Shown here piece by piece: positions 48,501-58,710 of a stretch of DNA of 64,000 nucleotides; within the stretch, counting starts at the first letter, position 1, and each line of letters begins with the position of its first letter. A model generated the notes under the pieces. It was not told the origin of the DNA, did no database searches, and saw only the letters and a program-made list of their open reading frames with translations. Location: positions 64,672,696 to 64,736,695 of the forward strand of contig CM060188.1 of NCBI GenBank assembly GCA_030549335.1, given 5' to 3'. A program made the translations under genes and the position numbers. This stretch comes from Pontederia crassipes (lineage: Eukaryota > Streptophyta > Magnoliopsida > Commelinales > Pontederiaceae).

Positions 48501-49068
48501 TGCACCCAAAGAATCACATTTAGTAGCAGTTAAAAGAATCATGCAATATCTTAAAAATACTTGTAATCTAGGCATTTGGTATGATTGGAACTCAACTTTT
48601 GATCTGCATGCCTACACTGATGCTGATTTTGCTGGGTGCAAAGTTGATAGAAAAAGCACGAGTGAGATGTGCTGTTTCCTCGGGAGTTCTCTCATCTCAT
48701 GGGCTAGTAAGAAACAAAATTCCATTGCTCTCTCCATTGGCGAGGCAGAATATATCGCTGTGGGCAGTTGTTGTGCACAAATCCTATGGGTCAAACAATA
48801 ATTACTTGACTATGGGGTAGTCTGTACTAGTGTACCCATGAAATGTGATAATACAAGTTGCCATAGAAATGACAAAAATCTAATAAATCACTCTAGAATG
48901 AAGCATATTGGTGTAAGATATCATTTCATTAGAGACCATGTGAATCATAAAAATATTGCAATTGGATATGTGCCCATTGAGATACAATTAGCCAACATCT
49001 TCACTAAACCCTTAAGTGAAGACAGATTTTGTATGCTTCGAAGAGAACTAGGAATGTTGGGACGTTAA
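45571..49068 (+). pseudogene. SIRE-like gag end and pol (PR-IN-RT-RNase H)
   Basis: After the solo LTR, gag resumes at 45581 (NGRKMLDAMFSGSRIPPNKK) with a second, imperfect zinc knuckle near 45834 (His replaced by Arg). The protease has YLDSGCSRHMTGD at 46035. Integrase has LWHRRLGHINFKLL, CDSCLKGKQT, and the aspartates in LHLDLFGP and RSDNDGE. RT has GTKWVFRNKL (from 47730), [12 protein letters not shown] and YVDDILYG (48160). RNase H has AYTDADFAGCKVDRKST and IGEAEYIAVG; the pol end is at 49068. Stops include 46701 (TGA), 46899 (TAA), 47349 (TAA), 48055 (TGA), 48331 (TAG) and 48799 (TAA), with a frame change near 47920. Confidence 0.9.
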
Positions 49069-49413
49069 TAGGGATATCAATATTAAGTAAAGGTCATTTG
49101 CTTATGCAAACTCATCTTTGATCTGAATTGAACATCAAAGGATGTTGCATAGCATCCACATTTCTTAATCAATTCCAAATTTCATTTCTTTCCTCTTCAA
49201 TAAAACACATTTTATCGGTTAATCGATTGAGACCGATTGACCGAGTATTAAAATCAGCTGATCGACTCACTATTAGCGGTTGATATACAAATTGGTACTG
49301 TTCTAAGCAATCGACTGATTCTCTCTTTCGGTCGACTGACCGCGTGAAAGCATAACCGCTTAAAACCTAGGATATCTTCGATCAGGCCCCATTTGTCTTT
49401 TTAGTCAACTCTA
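49069..49413 (+). other. Spacer between pol and env-like region
   Basis: About 345 bp without a gene. Between 49214 and 49345 it carries words such as TCGGTTAATCGATT, ACCGATTGACCGA and TCGGTCGACTGACCG, the same palindrome type as in the element's LTR. Confidence 0.6.
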
Positions 49414-49985
49414 TTGTGCATTGCGACCGCTCCTCCTGCCGCCCCTGGTAAACGTCGATCATCATCATCGGCACAAGACTCTGACGATGATCTCACTCCT
49501 TACCGGTCGCTCCATCGGTTGCAATATTCAATTGGCATGTTTTACGATTGTGCCTCCTCACTTCTCCCTATTTCATGGCACCTCGTACCAAGAATGCAAC
49601 TGTCGAACCATCGTCATCTCGCGGTAGGACTAGCAGCCGTGCAAGAGGTCATGCTCGTGGTCGTGCTAGTCAAACCCCCACTGCTCATTCATCTTCTCCT
49701 GACTCCTCATCCGAGTCTTTACCACCGCCTTCGGGGTACAACAATAATCTTTTGCCCTCCTCCACATTGAGTCTTAGTTATGACATGTTTTACAACACTT
49801 GTGAGGTCAAACGTGCTATAACCGTTGATTGGGACTCTCTTAATATGCCAGACGTTCAAGATATGTTCTCTGATATTGGATGGAATCCTCTTGTGCCCTT
49901 ACGCGAATGCGTCTTTCCTCGCTTGGTTCGCATGTTCTATGCAAACACGACCATTGCGAAAGATAATGTCTTTGATGACGATTAG
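49414..49985 (+). pseudogene. Env-like ORF of the SIRE-like element, truncated
   Basis: The best frame is 49548-49985, with a likely initiator at 49575 (MAPRTKNATVEPSSSRGRTS). A Ser/Arg/Gly-rich basic N-terminus is followed by a folded-looking part with RAITVDWDSLNMPDVQDMF, IGWNPLVPL and VFPRLVRMFYANTTI. The 'P.LVR.FYAN' pattern is that of the plant 'putative transposon protein' domain found in env-like ORFs of SIRE elements. An acidic tail ends at a TAG; the remainder of the usual ORF is missing. A separate frame at 49414-49560 (Ser/Asp-rich) may be upstream coding sequence after a frameshift. The function of such ORFs is not established. Confidence 0.6.
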
Positions 49986-50261
49986 GAAAATGATAGTTCT
50001 GATGAGGATTAGTATTTATTTTGTTGACCCTCTTTGATGATGTCAAACGGGGGAGAAGTATGTATTCAAGGGGAGTAGTAGTAAGGGACAAAGTTTCTGT
50101 AATAAACTTATTTGTTTTTGAACCTATGTGACTGTTTGAACCTATGCGACTGTTTGAACCTATGTGCTTGATGTTTGGTAAAACTTATGCCTCTTAAATA
50201 TTTCTCATCAACTTATGTTATTATCGTATGAATACTATATGCAATTTATTATGGGGGAGTG
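49986..50261 (+). other. Purine-rich 3' region of the SIRE-like element
   Basis: Contains ACGGGGGAGAAGTA (50047) and ATGGGGGAGTG (50251-50261), the style of polypurine tract seen before SIRE 3' LTRs. The expected 3' LTR start is absent because another element begins at 50262. Confidence 0.5.
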
Positions 50262-53030
50262 TGGTAGTGAAATTGAGGGGTGTAGTGATAACTTGTTGAT
50301 TTTGGGGTCAAATTTCAGATTTTTCAATATTTGATTTAACTCCCTAATTCACTTTCTACTGCATGTATACATGTCAATTATAGTCTACCCAAATGTCGTA
50401 TCCATAGTGATTCAAAGCCTAAGACTCCCTAAACAATCTAGATTAGCCTTAACTAAAGTTGAAATTCCATGAAATTAAAAGAAAGTGAAAACCGATTTCT
50501 TTAAATGACTAAAATAATAACTATTTTTGGATTTTTGAAAAGTTATCAAAACTGAATGGTAAATGCTAAACTAGAGGCTCAAAAGGATTAAGTATCAATG
50601 AGGAAAGTTCTCCTAGGAGTTGGGGTTCATCTAACTTAATTATGGATGGAATGGAACATGTTATCAATATGTGTCAATTTTAATCCAACTTGAAAATGGA
50701 CTGTTATCACAGCAATATAAACTAGAACTAATCATTATATTCTCATATAATTGATTAGCTAAGTTGAATTAGAAAAGGTTCTCATTGAAATCAAGTCAAC
50801 ATTAAGTTTTAAAGTTTAGTTCCTTGCTGAATTTCAATAATTTAGTGGAATCTGAAATGATAACTTTCAATTTGCACTTTGAAAATGAGGGAAATGCTTC
50901 AATCAACTAAACATGGATGAAATCAGTCCAATATTAGTGCAAATGCTCCTTGATTTATCTCTAAACTATAAGAGAATTTTAAATCAGCCTCTCAGCTGCA
51001 AATTCAAATGAAATCCACATTTTCACTAAAGGATTGGATAGAAATCAGCACCCAATTACATATGGAACTCAACACTTGCAATTGCTTCTTGGTTCATCTC
51101 TGAACAACAAGATAACTTTAATTCACCTCTCAGTGATCAAATGAAATCAGAGGTTACAATAACAAAGAAGAGTCCTACAGAATTTTCAAGAAATTAGGAA
51201 AGGAATTTCAGAAATCAACATTAAGAGTTGCAACAATTCAGGGAATTAAACCTTGAAAGTACCATTGTCTCTTGATTCATTTCTGAACAAGGAGGAAACC
51301 ATAGGATTAGCTACTTAGCTGCTAAGAAATCAGGGGTCTTACAATGATATCAGATTTTGAGAATCAGAAATCAGAAATGCAATTCAGAATTCAGATTTCA
51401 GGAAATCAGAATTGAAATCAGAAATCAGCAATGACAAGTTGAAATGTTTGCAATAATTCATGGATTGAAACCTTAGAAACTTCATTGTCTCTTGATTCAT
51501 TTCTGAACACGAATAGAACCATAAGCAATCTCTCAGTTATTAATTCAATTAGGGTTGCACAATGATGAAAACAGATTTCAACAATTCAGGAATTCAGAAA
51601 TTAGGAAAATCAGATTTCAGAAATAAGGAAAATAAGATTCTAATTGGAATTGAATCTAGAAACTTGGCATTGATTCTTGATTCATTTCTGAACAAGAATG
51701 GATCAAAGGACAACCTCTCAGTTGTAAATATAAGTAGGATCTTACAATGACAAGAACAGATTCATATGAGTTCAGAAATCAGAATTGTAAAACCAGAAAT
51801 CAAATTTCAGTGCAGGAAATCAGATTTGTCCCTAATCCATCCACAACTAATCTAGACTACTACCCTATCCTAGGAGACATGGAGTTTAGCTCCTCATAAT
51901 TACAAAGTTAGATACAAAATAGAGTGAAGAACAGAGGCAAATCACCCTGGCTTGAGGGCTGTTCTCTAGAAATCAGCAACACTTCAGCTCCTTCCAGCTC
52001 CAATCAGCCCTATCAGCTTCCTTCTTGCTCCTCCCAGCAATGGCCGGCCTCTCCTTGATTCTAGAGTTTCTTCAGCTTATATATGGCCTTTAATCACCCT
52101 TAGATCAGCATCCAAATATTCCTTAGCCTCTGATGTGAGCCACCTGTCCAGGGCCTGAAAATCCAGCTGCTGTGATAGCTTTTGGACAGCAAAAAGTAGG
52201 TGGTCCCCCCTTTGCTTTTCCAACCTTTTTTCAGCTCCATTCACCTGTTAGAAGAGAAAGAACACTAAACATCAAAGTCCTCAAAGAGGAAATAAACAAA
52301 TAAGGATGAGGACAGCTACTAGGATCAGCTCAAACATCAAATAGGATTTAGTGTTGTGCAGAAATGAAAACCAAAATCAAAACAAATGATAACTTTGCAC
52401 TAATCATGAAAATTATCCAAATAAAAGTGATTCAAGGCATTAAAGGCATCAAAAGGATTAATGTGGAAAGTGAATGAGGTCAGAAATCAAATGTAGATAG
52501 GATTTCATAGTGTTGATAACTTAGTGACCCGGAATGATAACTTTTAGCCACTAAAATGATAACATGTCATAACTTTTGTTGTGGTTATCCAAATGAGATC
52601 AAATTTGAACAGCAATGAGTTAAGATAGTGTTTTAGTGATTGCTTAATGACTTTGTACATATTTGATAGTTTTGCATATCGAAATGATAGTTTTGCCCTT
52701 AAACGATAACTTGGCATTGAAAAATGATAACTTGTGAAATGGATAGCAGTGGATTTAGAGCAAGAAAATCACTGGAAATCAACTCAAATAGAAAAATGAT
52801 AACTTGCACATTGAAATGATAACTTTGCATAGAATTGACATATTTATGAATTTTGGCAATTCAGAGCCTCTATGCATATGAAATCAAGTATAAAATGAGA
52901 AAGATCAACTAGTTATCACAATCCTTGCATTCCAAACATAATTGACCAAAAGTTATGCAAAATAGGGGCTCGATATGAGTGAAATGCATCTAAAATGGGA
53001 TAAAAACTTATTGTGATCAGCTAGTGATCA
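50262..53030 (-). repeat. LARD 3' LTR (left copy)
   Basis: 2769 bp, plus-strand ends TGGTAGTGAAATTGAGG and CAGCTAGTGATCA. Homologous to the solo LTR 42435-45570 but of a distinct subtype: the start is TGGTAGTGAAATT instead of TGATAGTGATATT, and there are fewer internal units. Confidence 0.95.
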
Positions 53031-53045
53031 AACTCCCCTAGCCTT
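53031..53045 (-). promoter_or_regulatory. Polypurine tract
   Basis: The minus strand reads AAGGCTAGGGGAGTT and then enters the LTR. Same position and style as the tract at 27277. Confidence 0.8.
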
Positions 53046-54577
53046 AGCTTTTTGCTTGCCCTCAAGCAAAACATTCAGAAATTAAGGACCAACTTGAATT
53101 AACAGTCCACAAATGAATTGAAAATCACCTGAATTAATCCAATGAGTTTCCCACTTTGCCAACACTCCATCCCATTCTTTCCAATTCCCAAATTCTAGCT
53201 GAGGAGTCACAAAGGTTAAAACAAATTTAAGCCATGAAAGAAGTACTAACATTATCTGATTTGGATTTCAAGGATTGTCAACTTTACTAAAAAGTTTGAA
53301 CTACCAATCTCTTCATGAACATATTTTCCACTATTTAAATAGGTTTAACACCTGACTTTTATTCATGAAAATGCAAGTAAACAGATCAAGACCTGATTTT
53401 TATTCATGCTGGTTACAGGATAAAAATCCTGGTTTTATTCAGGAGAGGTTCCTTTTTGAAATTTCACTCTTTTTATTCATGCATGTAATGCAATGCAAAA
53501 TGCAACTTTTCACTTTTCACTTTTCCTTTTTCCATTTTTTTCTTTTTTCTATTCTGTTCATGAAGTGAGCAATGGTTCAAACTCAAGTATAGCTTAGACC
53601 CTTAAATGCAAATAGTCAAGGTTTCCTATTTAACATGGCAGCAAGAGCCTTGACTCCTTTCTAGACATCTTCTACTTTCCATTTAATCCATGAATGTCAG
53701 CTAGTGTTACCCACAAAAAAGAAATTTTTTTAGCTGAATTTAATCCAAATGCATCTGAATTGATAATGTCAATTAAAGCAAGAAGACTAATGGCCAAGTT
53801 GGCCACTTGGTATTGGAGTGTACCAACTGTCATAATGAAGTATTTTACCCATTTTAGAGTTAAAATGAATGCAGGGATTGAGTTGAGCCCAAAAAATGAT
53901 AACTAGTGATAATCGAGTGAATATGAGTGATAACTTGTTCAAACAATGATAACTTGGTGGTAATTGATGATATAAACATTAAAGTAGATTGAAAACATGG
54001 TGTAAAGGTTAGAAAGCACCAGATTTCCTCCCCCAAGCTTAGCTTCAACATTGTCCACAGTGTTGGGAAAGATAGGCAAGGGAGAGGGTTGGGAGGGTAT
54101 GAAATTGATGGAATTGTGCGTTTGATCCCTTCCAATGGTTCTTCATCTCAATCAAGGGCTTAGGGTGGTCCATTCTTCATGAATTGCAACTAATCCTGCA
54201 GGAAAACAAGAGATATAAGTGGTATATTCAATATCAGATTTTTAGGGTGCACAATTCAACAATGCATTGAAATTCACTGAAATGCACTGAAATTCAGCTA
54301 TGATGGATTGGGATAACTGATAGGAATGATAATTCAGATGTTGGTATGATGATTTCAGTATGAGGGAAAAGATACTATCAGTTATCATTGAGATTTCAGT
54401 GAGAAAATCAAAATTGAGGGTAGGGGTACTCCCTAAATGGAAATTTATGGATTGATCTGATTCCTCCCTAATTATTCCTGTAAAATAGAGAAAATTAGAT
54501 ATAAAATGGCTTGGGTTACCTCCCAAGAAGTGCCCTACTTTACTGTCTTAGGTTATACATTGTTGCAACTCTTGATG
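53046..54577 (-). other. Untranslated 3' interior of the LARD
   Basis: About 1.5 kb. No coding domain. It has a pyrimidine-rich patch at 53500-53570 and further GATAACTT words near 53895-53955. Confidence 0.5.
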
Positions 54578-55711
54578 TCAAGGAGGTTTAAATAGTGTGA
54601 TGCGATCAAGTAGAGATCTCAATCTGTGGACAGCTTCACTAATCAAGTATTGATCTCTTAGTTTGCCAATGATTGGCCTTTGTTTTTCAGTTTGAATCCC
54701 TCCTCCATTGTACCAGAAATCTACTAACTTGTCATTCCAAAACTTTTCATCTATGACATCTGAATCTCCTGGATCATCATCTTGTTTAAGCAACCATTTC
54801 TTCAATGGCCTCTTTAAATGCATCATTGTTGGAAGATCTTTGAGCTCTTGGTTCCATCTTTCAGTTGGCAAACAATGATCTTCCTTCATTGCATGTTCCA
54901 TTCCTTCTACAAATTTGAATTCTGCTATAGCCTCTATTTGGAAAGAAATTTCTTCTGCTTTTGTATCCTCCTTGGCCATTTCAGTCTCGTCATGTGGCTT
55001 TACTGTCATAACCTGTTGCCCAATGGAAAATGAGATGGGTGAGACCTTGGAACTTTGAATTACTTCAAATGAATTAGTGCTTGCTTCAAGTTCTGGCCAC
55101 TTCTTCTCTTTTGATGTTTCTTCATCTTTGACCCTAAGATGTTGACATTCTTCAACTGATCCGTAATGGTTTGTGGAGCAAATTGCTTCAAGTAGAACTT
55201 TTGAACAGTTGGGTGCAGGAGGTAACTCATCTTTAGGGATAGACAATAAGTGAATTGAGTTGCAGCCCTCATCACAAAGGAGTGTATCTGATAGTTTCTT
55301 CAAAAAATCAAAATCAGAGTTTTCTAGAATTTGTTCTTCATTGGATGGGAACCTTATAAGTAGGTCTTCAATGTGATTCATTGCTGGTATCATTGGAGTA
55401 CCCTTTTTAGTAACTTCTGCAACTTCAACTTGTTTCTTGAATTGTTCTATAAATGTGATAGATTCTTTTTCAACTTCAGCCTCCATGACTACTTCTTTTT
55501 CTTCATTCATATCTTTCTCAATTCCCATCTTCATTTCCTGAATTTCTTCTTTTGGAAGGGCAGATTGGGCTTGTGGGGTTTCTTGACTGGACTGCAAACA
55601 AAGCTTGGCCTCTAAGACTTGATATCCAGCTCCAAGAACATCTACTCTCATACATATTTTTTTCAAGGCTTCAGTTTGCTTGTCCTGCCGCCTCATGAAG
55701 TCCTCCAACAT
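54578..55711 (-). CDS. Uncharacterised 377-aa ORF of the LARD
   Basis: Uninterrupted from ATG 55711 to the stop at 54578. It is strongly charged and hydrophilic, with no signal peptide or membrane segment. Residues ~1-40 (FMRRQDKQTEALKKI...) could form a coiled coil like the segment near the end of Athila-type gag. Residues ~60-110 are Glu/Lys-rich, the middle has SIHLLSIPKDELPPAPN, and the C-terminus has IIGKLRDQYLISEAVHRLRS. No protease, RT or integrase motif. Position suggests a gag-derived or element-specific protein. I do not recognise a family beyond this, and no function is claimed. Confidence 0.55.
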   Translation of the reverse strand: MLEDFMRRQDKQTEALKKICMRVDVLGAGYQVLEAKLCLQSSQETPQAQSALPKEEIQEMKMGIEKDMNEEKEVVMEAEVEKESITFIEQFKKQVEVAEVTKKGTPMIPAMNHIEDLLIRFPSNEEQILENSDFDFLKKLSDTLLCDEGCNSIHLLSIPKDELPPAPNCSKVLLEAICSTNHYGSVEECQHLRVKDEETSKEKKWPELEASTNSFEVIQSSKVSPISFSIGQQVMTVKPHDETEMAKEDTKAEEISFQIEAIAEFKFVEGMEHAMKEDHCLPTERWNQELKDLPTMMHLKRPLKKWLLKQDDDPGDSDVIDEKFWNDKLVDFWYNGGGIQTEKQRPIIGKLRDQYLISEAVHRLRSLLDRITLFKPP

Positions 55712-56396
55712 AATCTCATTTGATTAAGTGTTTGCTGATTTTCTGAAATATCCATGGTTGCAACTTGAAAATTTGACACTTGACCTTGATTGTGATGGTA
55801 ATACAAATGATTTTGTGAGTCATAAACATAAGGATTGCTGCTTGAGAAGTCTTGCTCATGATTCCAAAAATTTGAAACATAATGACTACTAGTTGAGAAG
55901 TCTTCCTCTTGATTCCAATAATTTGAACTTTCATGACCATGTGAGGCATACATGTAAGCATTAGAAGGCTGTTGAAATTGTGGCGATCCTTGATTGCAAT
56001 GAACTTGTGATGGTTCTCCAACATCAAAACCATATTTTTGAAGAGTTTTGAACATGACATCTTCAACTATAGAATCCAATTCTTCCTGGCTCAAGGGTGT
56101 TTCACTTGATTGATAATAGTAATAGGACCCAGTTTGCCAACTCATATCCATCTTTTCTTCTTTCTCTCTCAGAAGTCAAATTCATAATTTTCTGCACTTG
56201 TTGGGTGAATAACAATCCCTAAGTGTCCTAGGAGCAGCCATGTTTTGATTGGTAGCCTCCTACTCGAAAGTTCTTCTCTTAGCCTCTTCTCTTTGCAATC
56301 TCCTTCTCCTATTGAATCTTCTTTCAGTTCGGGATCAAATAGGTAGAGGTCTCCTTGATTGTCAAAATCCTGCATAAATGAATTCAAAAGTATCAA
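55693..56396 (-). pseudogene. Gag-like fragments of the LARD
   Basis: The frame at 56169-56396 has LYLFDPELKE, and a neighbouring frame over 56180-56260 reads MAAPRTLRDCYSP; both recall the N-terminus of plant gypsy gag. The frame at 55693-56151 (152 codons) is Gln/Asn/Tyr/Ser-rich with repeated NQEEDFS/NHEQDFSSSNPY units, and overlaps the start of the 377-codon ORF in another frame. The central gag domain is missing. One ancestral ORF with frameshifts is likely but not certain. Confidence 0.5.
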
Positions 56397-56542
56397 ATTC
56401 AGAAAAGAAAGAAATCTGTACAGAATTGAAAAAAAAAATTCAGAATGATAACTTGTGAAAACTGAAAAATTGACTAATAAGTGGACTGAAAACTAGCCTA
56501 AAACTAATCTAAACTATCTAAGTTAATCTAATTGGCCTCAAA

Positions 56543-56560
56543 TCCCCGGCAATGGCGCCA
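56543..56560 (-). promoter_or_regulatory. Primer-binding site (tRNA-Asp type)
   Basis: The minus strand reads TGGCGCCATTGCCGGGGA, one base from the Athila-type consensus and 6 bp from the LTR at 56567. Confidence 0.9.
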
Positions 56561-56566
56561 AAAACT

Positions 56567-58710
56567 TGGTAGTGAAATTGAGGGGTGTAGTGATAACTTG
56601 CTGATTTTGGGGTCAAATTTCAGATTTCCAATTTTTTATTTAACTCCCTAATTCACTTTCTACTACAAGTATACAGGTCAATTATAGTCTACCCAAATGT
56701 CGTATCCACAGTGATTTGACGCCTAAGACTCCCTAAACAATCTAGATTAGCCTTAACTAAAGTTAAAATTTCATGAAATTGAAAGAAAGTGAAAACCGAT
56801 TTCTTTAAATGGCTAAAATGATAACTATTTTTGGATTTTTGAAAAGTTATCAAAACTGAATGGTAAATGATAAACTAGAGGCTCAAAAGGATTAAGTATC
56901 AATGATGAAAGTTCTCCTAGGAGTTGGGGTTCATCTAACTTAATTATGGATGGAATGGAACAAGTTATCAATATGTGTCAATTTTAATCCAACTTGAAAA
57001 TGGGCTGTTATCACATCAATATAAATAAAAACTAATCATCATATTCTCATATGATTGATTAGCTAAGTTGAATTAGAAAAGGTTCTCACTGAAATCAAGT
57101 CAACATTAAATTTTAAAGTTTAGTTCCTTGCTGAATTTCAGTAATTTAGTGAAATCAGAAATGATAACTTTCAATTTGCACTTTGAAAATGAGGGAAATG
57201 CTTCAATCAATTAAACATGGATGAAATCAGTCCAATATTAGTGCAAATGCTCCTTGGTTTATCTCTAAACTACAAGAGAATTTTAAATCAGCCTCTCAGT
57301 TGCAAATTCAAATGAAATCCACATTTTCACTAAAGGATTGGATAGAAATCAGCACTCAATTACATATGGAACTCAGCACTTGCAATTGCTTCTTGGTTCA
57401 TCTCTGAACAACAAGATAACCTTAATTCACCTCTCAGTGATCAAGTGAAATCAGAGGTTACAATAACAAAGAAGAGTCCTACAGAATTTTCAAGAAATCA
57501 GCAAAGGAATTTCAGAAATCAACATTAAGAGTTGCAACAATTCAGGGAATTAAACCTTGGAAGTACCATTGTCCCTTGATTCGTTTCTGAACAAGGAGGA
57601 AACCATAGGATTAGCTACTTAGCTGCTAAGAAATCAGGGGTCTTACAATGATATCAGATTTTGAGAATCAGAAATCAGAAATGCAATTCAGAATTCAGAT
57701 TTTAGGAAATCAGAATTGAAATCAGAAATCAACAATGACAAGTTGAAATGTTTTCAATAATTCATGGATTGAAACTTTAGAAACTTCATTGTCTCTTGAT
57801 TCATTTCTAAACAAGAATAGAACCATAAGAAACCTCTCAGTTATTAATTCAATTAGGGTTCCACAATGATGAAAACATATTTCAACAATTCAGGAATTCA
57901 GAAATCCGGAAAATCAGATTTCAGAAATCAGGAAAATTAGATTCTAATTGGAATTGAATCTAGAAACTTGGCATTGATTCTTGATTCATTTCTGAACAAG
58001 AATGGATCAAAGGACAACCTCTCAGTTGTAAATACAAGTAGGATCTTACAATGACAAGAACAGATTCATATGAGTTCAGAAATCAGAATTGTAAAACCAG
58101 AAATCAGATTTCAGTGCAGGAAATCAGATTTGTCCCTAATCCATCCACAACTAATCTAGACTACTACCCTATCCTAGGAGACATGGAGTTTAGCTCCTCA
58201 TAATTACAAAGTTAGATACAAAATAGAGTGAAGAACAGAGGCAAATCATCCTGACTTGAGGGCTGTTCTCCAGAAATCAGCAACACTTCAGCTCCTTCCA
58301 GCTCCAATCAGCCCTATCAGCTTCCTTCTTGCTCCTCCCAGCAATGGCTGGCCTCCCTTTGATTATAGGGTTTCTTCAGCTTATATATGGCCTTTAATCA
58401 CCCTAAGATCGGCATCCAAATATTTCTTAGCCTCTGATGTGAGCCACCTGTCCAGGGCCTGAAAATCCAGCTGCTGTGACAGCTTTTGGACAGCAAAAAG
58501 TAGGTGGTCCCCCCTTTGCTTTTCCAACCTTTTTTCAGCTCCATTCACCTGTTAGAAGAGAAAGAACACCAAACATCAAAGTCCTCAAATAGGAAATAAA
58601 CAAATAAGGATGAGGACAGCTACTAGGATCAGCTCAAACATCAAATAGGATTTAGTGTTGTGCAGAAATGAAAATGAAAATCAAAACAAATGATAACTTT
58701 GCACTAATCA
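56567..58710 (-). repeat. LARD 5' LTR (right copy), truncated
   Basis: Follows the left LTR closely from TGGTAGTGAAATTG up to TTTGCACTAATCA at 58710, matching 50262-52408. The last ~620 bp, which include the motif array, are missing. At 58710 it is fused to an inverted LTR. Confidence 0.95.

Larger units (their letters stand above)
50262..58710 (-). mobile_element. Non-autonomous Athila-type element (LARD-like), 5' LTR truncated
   Basis: Left LTR 50262-53030, interior 53031-56566 (only 3.5 kb), right LTR from 56567, cut at 58710. A polypurine tract beside the left LTR and a tRNA-Asp-type primer-binding site beside the right one show that it reads on the minus strand. No protease, RT, RNase H or integrase is present; instead there is a 377-codon ORF and gag-like fragments. 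By eye the two LTRs are very similar, so it is younger than the SIRE-like host. No target duplication can be checked because the right end is lost. Confidence 0.85.

Noticed and set aside
58256..58462. A 68-codon ORF in the truncated LARD LTR
   Set aside because: The same LTR segment is not open in the other copies; chance frame.
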